A stretch of 64,000 nt of DNA from Gemmobacter serpentinus (lineage in GTDB: Bacteria; Pseudomonadota; Alphaproteobacteria; Rhodobacterales; Rhodobacteraceae): NCBI RefSeq assembly GCF_008973825.1, contig NZ_WCHR01000016.1, positions 186,001 through 250,000 on the forward strand, given 5' to 3'. The position numbers and the translations under genes are program-made. The notes beneath the pieces were generated by a model. That model was not told where the DNA came from and searched no databases. It saw nothing but the letters and a program-made list of their open reading frames with translations. Shown piece after piece: positions 1-8,115 of this stretch (position 1 is the first letter of the stretch; every line of letters begins with the position of its first letter).

Positions 1-110
1 ATGCCAATCCCGAAAATCCGTCAGAGACCTGGTCGGGTCGCGGGCGCAAGCCGCGCTGGTATGAGGCGGCGCTGAATGCCGGGCGTTCGCCCGAAGATCT
101 GGCGATCTGA
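1..110 (+). CDS. H-NS histone-like family protein, C-terminal fragment
   Basis: Only the last 35 codons are inside the window, read in the third frame and ending at TGA. They contain ETWSGRGRKPRWYEAAL followed by a terminal SPEDLAI. That is the DNA-binding core (TWSGRGRKPxW) and tail of the H-NS/HvrA/Spb nucleoid-protein family of Rhodobacterales and other proteobacteria. These small proteins bind curved AT-rich DNA and silence or tune transcription. The N-terminal dimerisation part lies left of the window. Nothing nearby shows what it controls here. The family call is secure from the motif; the paralogue cannot be decided. Confidence 0.88.
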   Translation, partial: ANPENPSETWSGRGRKPRWYEAALNAGRSPEDLAI

Positions 111-173
111 TCGCGGCGATCTTTGTCGCGCTCGGACTGGGGCCGCGGGGAAGGTTGTCCATTAGAATTGCGT

Positions 174-192
174 CTGCCCACAAATTGGGCAG
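174..192. other. Short inverted repeat between H-NS fragment and lacI-type gene
   Basis: Six-base arms CTGCCC and GGGCAG enclose a 7-base AT-rich loop in the gap between two converging genes. There is no T-run on either side, so it is at best a weak terminator for either gene. Confidence 0.25.
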
Positions 193-246
193 GTGCGATT
201 TCAAACCGGCAGGAAGCGCCGTACCAGAATTGGCAGATATGGGCGA

Positions 247-1254
247 TCAGATCGCAAGCGGCGCGGTGCTGGCGCGGATCAGCAATTCCACCGGCAGGAT
301 CGTGTCGCCATCTGCCTGACTTTCGCCGCGCAATTGTGCGAGCAGGCGTTCCGCGGCCAGGCGCCCGATTTCGGCGCGCGGCTGATGAATGGTGGTCAAG
401 GGCGGCGCGATATGGGCGATCAGTTCGATATCGTCAAAACCAACGACCGATACATCGCCGGGCACGGAAAGCCCATGGCGCTGCACTTCGCCGATAAAGC
501 CACAAGCCATCGCATCAGAAGCCAGAAATACGGCTGTGGGGCGGCTGTCGCGCGGTTGCGTCAGCCATTGACCAGCCGCCTGGCGCCCGGAATCGAGCGA
601 GAAATCGCCCTGATATACGGCCTCATCCGGGAAGGGCAGGCCTGCCTCGGCAAGCCTGTCGCGCACGCCGCCAATCCGCGCCTCGGTCAGCACGTTGTTC
701 GCCGGCCCGGTGACATGGCCGATGCGGCGATGGCCAAGATCCAGCAGATGGCCGACCGCAACCCCCGCTGCCGCCCGGTTGTCGATCTTGACCCGCGCGG
801 CAGGCAGGCCCGGCACCCATTCGCAGGCCTGCACCACGGGCACCCGCCCGGGTTCCAGCGCGACCATGGGGAAATTGCCATCCAGCACGATCAGCCCATC
901 GGCGCGCGACGGCTCGGCATAGTCCAGTAAGAGGTCGGGGCCGGCGCCGGTCGTATCGGCGACAAGAAGGTTATAGCCCGCCGGCCCCAGAACCGATGCG
1001 ATGCCCGAAAGAATCTGCGAAAAGAACGGGTTGGCCAGATTGGGCACCAGTGCCACAATGCCGCCCGTGCGCTGGTGGCGCAGGTTGCGCGCGGCAAGGT
1101 TCATCCGATAGCCGGTCGCCTCGATCGCGGCATGAACGGCGGCACGGGTGTCTTCGCTGACCATATCGGGATTGGACAGGGCACGGCTGACCGTGGCGGT
1201 AGAGACCCCCGCCAGCCGGGCAACATCGCGAAGTTTTGGCCGGTCGTGCTTCAT
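247..1254 (-). CDS. LacI family transcriptional regulator
   Basis: A 335-residue repressor. The N-terminal helix-turn-helix and hinge occupy residues 7-56 (KLRDVARLAGVSTATVSRAL is the signature), followed by a periplasmic-binding-protein-like effector domain to the end, with the usual GFDD motif late in it. An in-frame ATG lies 12 codons further upstream. I chose MKHDRPKL because LacI proteins start a few residues before the helix-turn-helix. It is transcribed away from the isomerase/oxidoreductase/RbsACB-type operon, and two near-identical LacI-type operators lie in the gap between them, so it most likely represses that operon and itself. The effector is probably the imported sugar or a product of it; its identity cannot be read from sequence. 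Confidence 0.9.
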   Translation of the reverse strand: MKHDRPKLRDVARLAGVSTATVSRALSNPDMVSEDTRAAVHAAIEATGYRMNLAARNLRHQRTGGIVALVPNLANPFFSQILSGIASVLGPAGYNLLVADTTGAGPDLLLDYAEPSRADGLIVLDGNFPMVALEPGRVPVVQACEWVPGLPAARVKIDNRAAAGVAVGHLLDLGHRRIGHVTGPANNVLTEARIGGVRDRLAEAGLPFPDEAVYQGDFSLDSGRQAAGQWLTQPRDSRPTAVFLASDAMACGFIGEVQRHGLSVPGDVSVVGFDDIELIAHIAPPLTTIHQPRAEIGRLAAERLLAQLRGESQADGDTILPVELLIRASTAPLAI

Positions 1255-1334
1255 GTCGTCTCTTCTAGGACGCCGTGGCGCGGCCCTCAATCGCCATTTC
1301 CGATGCCGCGCGCATTTCAGCGCAAGAATTATCT

Positions 1335-1348
1335 TGCAACCGATTACA
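1335..1348. promoter_or_regulatory. LacI-type operator, copy 1
   Basis: TGCAACCGATTACA is an imperfect palindrome with the central CG typical of LacI-family operators. It sits between the divergent lacI-type gene and the isomerase operon. A second identical copy lies exactly 32 bases downstream. Confidence 0.7.
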
Positions 1349-1366
1349 TCGTCTGTCTATCCTTGT

Positions 1367-1380
1367 TGCAACCGATTACA
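1367..1380. promoter_or_regulatory. LacI-type operator, copy 2
   Basis: Identical 14-base core to the first copy; the identity extends to 16 bases including the flanking T on each side. It lies about 24 bases upstream of the isomerase start codon, so bound repressor would block initiation. A 32-base spacing is about three helical turns and would put two dimers on the same DNA face. Confidence 0.7.
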
Positions 1381-1403
1381 TTATGCCTTGGGGGAGGGGT
1401 GTG

Positions 1404-2462
1404 ATGCAGACGATCAAGGGGCCTGGCCTGTTTCTTGCACAATTTGCGGGGGATGTGGCACCGTTCAACTCTTTGCCTGCGATAGCAAAATGGGCGGCCG
1501 ATATCGGCTATATTGGGGTGCAGATCCCAAGTTGGGATCGCCGTCTGATCGACCTCGATCTTGCCGCCACCTCGCAGGATTACTGCGACGAGGTGAAGGG
1601 CATCTGTGCCGAGGCCGGGGTGGAAGTCACCGAATTGTCGACCCATCTTCAGGGCCAGCTTGTCGCGACCCATCCGGCCTATGATCTGATGTTTGACGGC
1701 TTTGCCGCCCCAGAGGTGCGTGGCAATCCGACGGCGCGTCAGGCCTGGGCGGTGGATCAGGTGAAGAAGGCGCTGACGGCCTCGCGCCGCATGGGGCTTG
1801 ATCGGAAGGTTTCGTTCTCTGGCGCGCTGGCATGGCCCTATGTCTATCCCTGGCCGCAGCGCCCCGCAGGACTGGTCGAGGAAGCCTTTGACGAATTGGC
1901 CCGGCGCTGGCTGCCGATCCTCGACCATGCGGAAGATCAGGGCGTTGATATCTGCTATGAGATTCATCCCGGCGAAGATCTGCATGATGGCATCAGCTAT
2001 GAGATGTTTCTGGAGCGGGTCGGCAACCACGCCCGGGCCTGCATGTTGTATGATCCGTCGCATTATGTGCTGCAGAACATGGATTATCTGGCCCATATCG
2101 ACATCTATCACGAGCGGATCCGCATGTTCCATGTGAAGGATGCGGAACTGAATCCGACGGGGCGGCAAGGCGTCTATGGCGGCTTCCAGTCCTGGGTGAA
2201 CCGGGCCGGGCGCTTCCGTAGCCTCGGTGATGGGCAGGTTGATTTCGGGGCCGTCTTCTCCAAACTGACGCAATACGGCTTTGATGGCTGGGCGGTGGTG
2301 GAATGGGAATGCTGCCTGAAGCACCCCGAAGACGGGGCCCGGGAAGGCGCGGCCTTCGTGAAGGATCATATCATCCGCGTCACCGAAAAAGCCTTTGATG
2401 ATTTTGCCGATGCAGGCACCGATCGCATGACCAATCGGCGCATCCTCGGGCTGGAGGTCTGA
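1404..2462 (+). CDS. Sugar phosphate isomerase/epimerase family TIM-barrel protein
   Basis: A 352-residue protein of the xylose-isomerase-like TIM-barrel family (AP endonuclease 2 superfamily). Probable metal and catalytic ligands are visible in order: Glu in CYEIHPGED, Asp and His in YDPSHYVLQ, His and Asp in FHVKDAE, and Glu in VVEWEC. Such enzymes isomerise, epimerise or eliminate on keto-sugars, cyclitols and dehydroshikimate. The ATG follows a strong GGGGAGGGG ribosome site; longer upstream in-frame extensions would cross the operator region and are rejected. It is first gene of an operon with a Gfo/Idh oxidoreductase 5 bases downstream and a sugar importer. The substrate is unknown; pairing with Gfo/Idh fits keto-sugar or cyclitol breakdown. 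Confidence 0.85.
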   Translation: MQTIKGPGLFLAQFAGDVAPFNSLPAIAKWAADIGYIGVQIPSWDRRLIDLDLAATSQDYCDEVKGICAEAGVEVTELSTHLQGQLVATHPAYDLMFDGFAAPEVRGNPTARQAWAVDQVKKALTASRRMGLDRKVSFSGALAWPYVYPWPQRPAGLVEEAFDELARRWLPILDHAEDQGVDICYEIHPGEDLHDGISYEMFLERVGNHARACMLYDPSHYVLQNMDYLAHIDIYHERIRMFHVKDAELNPTGRQGVYGGFQSWVNRAGRFRSLGDGQVDFGAVFSKLTQYGFDGWAVVEWECCLKHPEDGAREGAAFVKDHIIRVTEKAFDDFADAGTDRMTNRRILGLEV

Positions 2463-2467
2463 ACACC

Positions 2468-3607
2468 ATGACAGCAATCAATCTTGGGATGGTCGGCGGC
2501 GGGCAGGGCGCCTTCATCGGTGGCGTGCATCGGATCGCTGCGCGCATTGACGGCGAGTTCCGTCTGGTGGCGGGGGCCTTGTCCTCCACGCCGGAGAAGG
2601 CGCGTGCGTCCGGGGCGGAACTGGGCCTGGATCCGGCCCGGATCTATGACGATTACCGCCAGATGGCCACCCGGGAGGCTCGCCTGAAGGATGGCATCCG
2701 CGCCGTGGCCATCGTGACCCCGAACCATATGCACGCAGGCCCCGCAATCGAATTCCTGAAGCGCGGTATCCATGTGATCTGCGACAAGCCGCTGACCGCC
2801 ACCATGGCCGAGGCGCGCAAGCTGGCCAAGGTTGCCGCCGAGGCCAAGGCGCTGTTCATCCTGACCCATAATTACACCGGTTACCCAATGGTGCGTCAGG
2901 CCCGCGCCATGGTGGCTGCGGGCGAGCTGGGCAAGATCCGCTTGGTTCAGGTGGAATACGTTCAGGACTGGTTGACCGAGGCGGCCGAGGCCAGTGGTTC
3001 AAAACAGGCTGAATGGCGCACCGATCCGGCGCGTTCGGGGGCGGGCGGTGCATTGGGCGATATCGGCACCCATGCCTATAACCTTGCGGCTTTTGTCGCA
3101 GGGCAGGAGCCTGAAGCGCTGGCGGCAGATCTGACCAGCTTCGTGCCGGGGCGGCCATTGGACGACAATGCCCATGTGATGATGCGCTATGCGGGCGGTG
3201 CCAAGGGCACGCTTTGGGCCAGTCAGGTGGCACCCGGCAATGAAAACGGGCTGCGCCTGCGCATCTATGGGGAAAAGGGCGGGCTGGAATGGTCGCAGGA
3301 AGACCCGAACCGGCTGTGGTTCACCCCCTTTGGTCAGGACAAGCGGCTGATCACCCGGGGTGGCGCGGGCGCGGGCTTTGATGCGCAACGTGTGACTCGC
3401 ATTCCGGGTGGCCATCCCGAAGGCTATCTGGAGGCCTTCGCCACGATCTACACCGAAGCTGCGCGCGCGATCCGCGCCTTTGATGCCGGGCAGCCCAAAC
3501 CCGAAGGTGTGATCTACCCGACCATCGAGGACGGGCTGCGCGGAATGCGCTTTGTCGAAGCCTGCGTGCAATCTGCCAAACGCAATGCGTCCTGGGTGCT
3601 GCTGTGA
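2468..3607 (+). CDS. Gfo/Idh/MocA family NAD(P)-dependent oxidoreductase
   Basis: A 379-residue protein. A Rossmann domain at residues 1-130 opens with the glycine-rich GMVGGGQGAFIGG, has VTPNHMH after the fourth strand and the family DKPLT variant of the EKP motif, whose Lys contributes to catalysis. The C-terminal alpha/beta domain contains GALGDIGTHAYNLA, where the His is the usual active-site residue. The family oxidises or reduces sugars and inositols at a ring or open-chain hydroxyl. The gene starts 5 bases after the isomerase and its TGA overlaps the GTG of the ATPase gene, so it is translationally coupled into the operon. It is probably a keto-sugar reductase or cyclitol dehydrogenase. 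Confidence 0.88.
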   Translation: MTAINLGMVGGGQGAFIGGVHRIAARIDGEFRLVAGALSSTPEKARASGAELGLDPARIYDDYRQMATREARLKDGIRAVAIVTPNHMHAGPAIEFLKRGIHVICDKPLTATMAEARKLAKVAAEAKALFILTHNYTGYPMVRQARAMVAAGELGKIRLVQVEYVQDWLTEAAEASGSKQAEWRTDPARSGAGGALGDIGTHAYNLAAFVAGQEPEALAADLTSFVPGRPLDDNAHVMMRYAGGAKGTLWASQVAPGNENGLRLRIYGEKGGLEWSQEDPNRLWFTPFGQDKRLITRGGAGAGFDAQRVTRIPGGHPEGYLEAFATIYTEAARAIRAFDAGQPKPEGVIYPTIEDGLRGMRFVEACVQSAKRNASWVLL

Positions 3608-5112
3608 CAACGGGGGCAGTGCCCGCCCTTGCCCTGCAGGGCGTGAAGAAAAGTTTTGGCCCGATCGAGATCCTGCACGGGATCGATTTCGCGCTGATGC
3701 CTGGCGAAGTTCACGCCCTGATCGGCGAGAATGGTGCCGGAAAATCCACCATCATGAAGATCCTTGGCGGCTATCTGGGCGCCACCTCGGGCGAGGTGCT
3801 GCTGAATGGCGCGCCCGCCCCCTGGCGCAGCGGTGCCGAGGCCGAGGCGATGGGGGTCGTGGTCATCCACCAGGAGTTCAACCTCGCCCCGGATCTGACC
3901 GTGGCGCAGAACATCTGGCTTGGCCGTGAAAAAGGTGGCTTCTTCCTCGATCACAAGGCGATGCGCGACGACACGCAGGTTCTGCTGGATCAGCTGGAAT
4001 GCCGGGTCAGCCCCGATACCCGGATCCGGGATCTGCCGGTCTCGGACCGTCAGATGGTGGAGATCGCCAAGGCCCTGTCGCGCAATGCGCGGGTGTTGAT
4101 CATGGATGAGCCCTCAGCCGTGCTGACCCATCGTGAGGTCGAGGTGCTGTTTCGCCAGATCGACCGGCTGCGCGCGCAAGGCGTCGCGCTGCTTTACACC
4201 TCGCACCGGCTGGAAGAGATCACCTATCTGGCCGACCGCATCACTGTGCTGCGCGATGGGGCCGTGGTGCGCCAAGCCGTGCGCGGTGAGCTGACCGAAG
4301 ACGGGATGGCGACCGCCATGGTCGGGCGCGACCTGAACGACATCTTCCCGCCGCGCCGGCAGGATTTTGGCCCCGCCGTGCTGGAGCTGCGCGATTTCGC
4401 GGTGCCGCCACTGGTTGAGGGCATCAATCTGACGCTGCGCCGGGGCGAGGTTCTGGGCATTTCCGGCCTAGTGGGATCGGGGCGCACCGAACTGGCCGAA
4501 GGGCTGATGGGGCTGCGCCCCCATCATGGCACGGTTCTGCGCAATGGCACCCCGATCAGTATCCGTTCAGTGGCGGATGCCGCGGCGCGCGGCATTGCCT
4601 ATCTGACCGAGGATCGCAAGGAACGCGGGCTTTTGTTGGCCAAGAACCTGCGCCAGAACCTGACCCTTTCGACGCTGGATCGTTTCGGCGGCCTGCTGAT
4701 CTCGCGCCCGCAAGAAGAGGTGGCGCTGGACAAGGCGATCAGCGATTTCGACATTCGCGCCCCCAGCCGCGAGATGGCGGTGGGCAATCTGTCCGGCGGC
4801 AATCAGCAAAAGCTGCTGCTGGCGAAGACCATGCTACCCGAGCCGCAGGTGGTCATCATCGATGAACCGACGCGCGGCATCGATATCGGCACCAAGAGCC
4901 AGATCTATCACTTCATCGACCGTCTCGCCCGCGAAGGGCTGAGCGTGATCGTCATTTCTTCCGACATGCCAGAGGTGCTTGGCCTGTCCGACCGGGTTCT
5001 GGTCATGCGGCAGGGCCGCGTGGCGGGGGTGCTGGAGGGCGACGAGATTTCCGAAACCGCCGTGGTGCGGCTGGTCATGGGCACGAGCGAAAAGGTCAAC
5101 GAGGATGCGTAA
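3604..5112 (+). CDS. Sugar ABC importer ATPase (RbsA/MglA type)
   Basis: A 502-residue protein with two fused nucleotide-binding domains, the length and layout of RbsA/MglA/XylG. The first half has Walker A GENGAGKST at residues 41-49 and Walker B VLIMDEPSAVLT. The second half has the degenerate GSGRTEL in place of Walker A, which is normal in this family, then LSGGNQQK and VVIIDEPTRGID. It powers uptake of a monosaccharide or polyol across the inner membrane with the permease and binding protein that follow. It uses a GTG start overlapping the upstream stop (GTGA), and its own end overlaps the permease start. Confidence 0.93.
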   Translation: MTTGAVPALALQGVKKSFGPIEILHGIDFALMPGEVHALIGENGAGKSTIMKILGGYLGATSGEVLLNGAPAPWRSGAEAEAMGVVVIHQEFNLAPDLTVAQNIWLGREKGGFFLDHKAMRDDTQVLLDQLECRVSPDTRIRDLPVSDRQMVEIAKALSRNARVLIMDEPSAVLTHREVEVLFRQIDRLRAQGVALLYTSHRLEEITYLADRITVLRDGAVVRQAVRGELTEDGMATAMVGRDLNDIFPPRRQDFGPAVLELRDFAVPPLVEGINLTLRRGEVLGISGLVGSGRTELAEGLMGLRPHHGTVLRNGTPISIRSVADAAARGIAYLTEDRKERGLLLAKNLRQNLTLSTLDRFGGLLISRPQEEVALDKAISDFDIRAPSREMAVGNLSGGNQQKLLLAKTMLPEPQVVIIDEPTRGIDIGTKSQIYHFIDRLAREGLSVIVISSDMPEVLGLSDRVLVMRQGRVAGVLEGDEISETAVVRLVMGTSEKVNEDA

Positions 5113-6076
5113 CCTGTCCCTATCCACCCTCGGACCGCTGGCCGCCCTTGTGCTGCTGGTTGTCCTGGGGGCCTTTCTGAACTCCAACTTCCTGTCTTCG
5201 GGCAATATCACCAACGTGCTGGCGCGGTCAGCCTTTATTGGCATGATTGCGGTGGGGATGACCTTTGTCATCACCTCGGGGGGCTTGGATCTGTCGGTCG
5301 GCTCCATGGCGGCTTTCATTGCCGGGATGATGATCCTTGCGATGAATGCGATGATCCCCAGCCTTGGCATCGGCGTGCCGCTGGTGCTGGCGGGGATGGG
5401 CGTTGCGCTGCTGGTGGGGCTGCTGGCGGGCCTTGGCAACGGGTTGCTGATTACAAAGGTCGGGATAGAACCTTTCATCGTGACGCTGGGCACGATGGGG
5501 ATATTTCGCAGTCTGGTCACCTGGATCGCCGATGGCGGCACCCTGTCGCTGAATTTCGAGGCGCGGCAATTCTACCGTCCGGTCTATTATGATGGCCTGT
5601 TTGGTATTGCATGGCCGATCATCGTCTTCGCCATCATCGCCGTTCTGGGCGAGGTGGTGATGCGCCACACCCGCTATGGCCGTTATTGCGAGGCGATCGG
5701 ATCGAATGACAAGGTCGCGCGCTATTCTGCGGTGAAGGTGGAGCGGGTGCAGCTGATGACCTATGTCATCCTTGGCCTGCTGGTCGGCCTTGCCACCATC
5801 CTTTATGTGCCGCGGCTTGGCTCGGCCTCCGGCTCCACCGGCCTCTTGTGGGAACTGGAGGCGATTGCCGCCGTCATCATCGGGGGCACCGCGCTGAAGG
5901 GCGGCTTTGGCCGGGTCTGGGGCACGGTGATCGGCGTCCTGATCCTGAGCCTGATCGACAATATCCTGAACCTCGCCGATCTGGTTTCGCCCTATCTGAA
6001 CGGGGCCATCCAAGGGGTTATCATCGTGCTCGCCGTTGTGCTGCAACGCGGGAAATCATCCGCCGAAGGGCGGTAA
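5105..6076 (+). CDS. Sugar ABC importer permease (RbsC type)
   Basis: A 323-residue, highly hydrophobic protein with about 8-10 membrane helices. It has the BPD_transp_2 family features GGLDLSVGSMAAF near residue 60 and, near the C-terminus, GGTALKGGFGRVWGTVIGV. The start overlaps the last codons of the ATPase gene; a longer in-frame opening upstream is only the ATPase gene read in another frame. It forms the homodimeric channel of the importer encoded by its neighbours. Confidence 0.92.
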   Translation: MRNLSLSTLGPLAALVLLVVLGAFLNSNFLSSGNITNVLARSAFIGMIAVGMTFVITSGGLDLSVGSMAAFIAGMMILAMNAMIPSLGIGVPLVLAGMGVALLVGLLAGLGNGLLITKVGIEPFIVTLGTMGIFRSLVTWIADGGTLSLNFEARQFYRPVYYDGLFGIAWPIIVFAIIAVLGEVVMRHTRYGRYCEAIGSNDKVARYSAVKVERVQLMTYVILGLLVGLATILYVPRLGSASGSTGLLWELEAIAAVIIGGTALKGGFGRVWGTVIGVLILSLIDNILNLADLVSPYLNGAIQGVIIVLAVVLQRGKSSAEGR

Positions 6077-6094
6077 TCTGGGAGGAGAGAAAGA

Positions 6095-7054
6095 ATGAAA
6101 CGCAGACATTTCTTTGGTGCCGCCGCCGCACTTGCCATGGCCACCGCAACCGTCGGGGCGGTCCAGGCCCAGGACAAGACCTATACCATCGGCGTGTCGA
6201 TCCCCTCGGCGACGCATGGTTTCATGGGCGGGTTGAACTGGCACGCGCAACAATCCATCGCACGTCTGGAAGCCACCTATCCCAACGTGAAATTCGTGCT
6301 GGCCACCGCGGGCGAGCCGGGCAAGCAGGTCGATGATATCGAAGACATGCTGGCCACCCGCAACATCGACGGCCTGATCGTGCTGCCCTTCGAATCCGAG
6401 CCGCTGACCGGCCCGGTCAAGGCGGTGAAGGATGCCGGAAAATGGGTGACCGTGGTGGACCGTGGCCTGTCGGTCGAGGGCATCGAAGACCTGTTCGTGG
6501 CCGGTGACAATACCGCCTTCGGCCGTGTCGCGGGCGAATATTTCAGGGCCAATCTGCCCTCGGGGGCCAAGATCGTGATGCTGCGCGGCATCCCGACCAC
6601 GCTCGACAATGAGCGCGTTGCCGCTTTCGAAAAAGCTCTGGAGGGCTCGGGCATCGAGATCCTCGACAAGCAACACGGCAACTGGAACCGGGATGACGCC
6701 TTTACCGTCATGCAGGATTACCTGTCTAAATATCCCAAGATCGACGCAGTCTGGGCCTCCGATGACGATATGGCCATCGGCGTGATGGAGGCCATCGCAC
6801 AGGCCGGCCGCGAGAAGGAAATGTGGATCATCGGCGGTGCCGGGATGAAAGAGATCGTGAAGCGGGTCATGGACAAGGACCCGCAAGTGCCGGTCGATGT
6901 CACCTATCCGCCGGCGCTGATTTCGGCGGCGATCGAATTGACCGCGCTGCGTTTTGTCTCGGAGACGCCGGTCTATGGCCGCTTCATCATCGGCTCGACC
7001 CTGATCACGCCGGAAAACGCTGAGCGTTTCTACTTCCCGGATAGCCCGTTCTAA
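6095..7054 (+). CDS. Sugar ABC importer periplasmic binding protein (RbsB type)
   Basis: A 319-residue protein. A Sec signal peptide (MKRRHFFGAAAALAMA..., likely cleaved after VQA at residue 25) is followed by a type I periplasmic binding domain with the hinge sequence DGLIVLPFESEPLTGPV and DAVWASDDDMAIGV. The preceding GGAGG ribosome site is strong. It captures the sugar for the RbsA/RbsC-type partners just upstream. The C-terminal FPDSPF and the opening phrase IGVSIPSATHG recur in the binding protein at 61.0-62.0 kb, so the two are paralogues of one subgroup. The ligand is not readable from sequence. Confidence 0.92.
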   Translation: MKRRHFFGAAAALAMATATVGAVQAQDKTYTIGVSIPSATHGFMGGLNWHAQQSIARLEATYPNVKFVLATAGEPGKQVDDIEDMLATRNIDGLIVLPFESEPLTGPVKAVKDAGKWVTVVDRGLSVEGIEDLFVAGDNTAFGRVAGEYFRANLPSGAKIVMLRGIPTTLDNERVAAFEKALEGSGIEILDKQHGNWNRDDAFTVMQDYLSKYPKIDAVWASDDDMAIGVMEAIAQAGREKEMWIIGGAGMKEIVKRVMDKDPQVPVDVTYPPALISAAIELTALRFVSETPVYGRFIIGSTLITPENAERFYFPDSPF

Positions 7055-7094
7055 GGTTTCCCGTTCCCCATACCAACGGGATCTAGCGCGCCAG

Positions 7095-7123
7095 TGGGCC
7101 GTCCGCGATATGCGGGCGGCCCA
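7095..7123. terminator. Terminator between converging genes
   Basis: A 12-base-pair stem (TGGGCCGTCCGC / GCGGGCGGCCCA, one G-T pair) with a 5-base loop GATAT lies between the ends of the importer operon and the araC-type gene and directly abuts the latter's stop codon. There is no long T-run, so it may depend on Rho or serve both strands imperfectly. Confidence 0.6.
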
Positions 7124-7996
7124 TCATCTTGTGGGCTTGGCCCGAAGACGCAATGCCGCGCGATAGTCGCGCGGGGTCATGGCGCGCGCCTGCCGGAACT
7201 GCCGGGCGAAATGCGCCGCATCCGAAAAGCCGCATTCCAGCGCGATATGCGCCATCGGGTGATCGGTCTGTGCCAGTAGCTGACAGGCCTGCCCGATGCG
7301 CAATTGCCCGACATATTGGCTGATCGTCATCCGCGTGCTGCGGCGGAAGATGCGTTGCAACTGGCTGGGTGTCAGATGCGCCAGATCACATAGCGGCGCC
7401 AACCGCAGGGGCTGTCGGTAATGCTCGTGCAGCCATTGCAGGACGCGCTCCATCCGGCGGCGGTCGCGGGCGATCTCGCCGGTCCGGATCTCGCCCGAGG
7501 ACAGTGCGCGCCGTTCCGCGGTCTGGGCCATCTCGATCAGTATCGCCTGCAATTCCAGCACCTGCCCGGCGGGGGGCAAGCTGCCAAGTGCCAGCAACCG
7601 TGGCTTCAGCCGCGCGGTCAGATCCGGGCCGAATTCCAGCCCCCGACTGGCCTCGGAGAGCAGCGGGCGCAGCAGATGCATTTCGGGTAGAAGGGCGATC
7701 AGCGCCTCGATCCAGTCGCGGGTGAACCAGCAGACGATGGCGCGATGGATGCCTTCGGCAGAGCCACGCTCCGATTGCCAGGCATGTGGCAGGTTCGGCC
7801 CCAAAAGCACGAGATCGCCGTCGCCATAGCGCGCGACGTGATCGCCGATAAAGCGCATTCCCTGGCTGTTGACTGTCAGCGTCAGCTCGAATTCCGGGTG
7901 ATAATGCCAGTTGAAGGGAAATTCCGGCAATTGCCGGTCAAACAGCAGCCATGACCGATCCGGCGGAATAGCGACGGTTTCAAACCATGGTTGCAT
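7124..7996 (-). CDS. AraC family transcriptional regulator
   Basis: A 290-residue regulator. The N-terminal half is a cupin-type sensor (FNWHYHPEFELTLTV near residue 25, with metal-ligand-like histidines). The C-terminal 100 residues carry two AraC helix-turn-helix units (LTPSQLQRIFRRSTRMT and ALECGFSDAAHFARQFRQA) ending in TPRDYR. The ATG chosen begins MQPWFETV; the in-frame extension upstream has no family similarity. It is divergent from the GMC oxidoreductase and shikimate-dehydrogenase-like genes, which it probably activates in response to a small carbohydrate-like ligand. Confidence 0.88.
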   Translation of the reverse strand: MQPWFETVAIPPDRSWLLFDRQLPEFPFNWHYHPEFELTLTVNSQGMRFIGDHVARYGDGDLVLLGPNLPHAWQSERGSAEGIHRAIVCWFTRDWIEALIALLPEMHLLRPLLSEASRGLEFGPDLTARLKPRLLALGSLPPAGQVLELQAILIEMAQTAERRALSSGEIRTGEIARDRRRMERVLQWLHEHYRQPLRLAPLCDLAHLTPSQLQRIFRRSTRMTISQYVGQLRIGQACQLLAQTDHPMAHIALECGFSDAAHFARQFRQARAMTPRDYRAALRLRAKPTR

Positions 7997-8115
7997 GATG
8001 ATACCGCCCCGAGTGGCCACTGACGATGCGGCTATCATACAAGAAGTTGCGGCCCACGGGAATGGTGCGGGCCACCTGTCCGCAGATACCCTGCATATGG
8101 GATAAGGGGGCAGCC

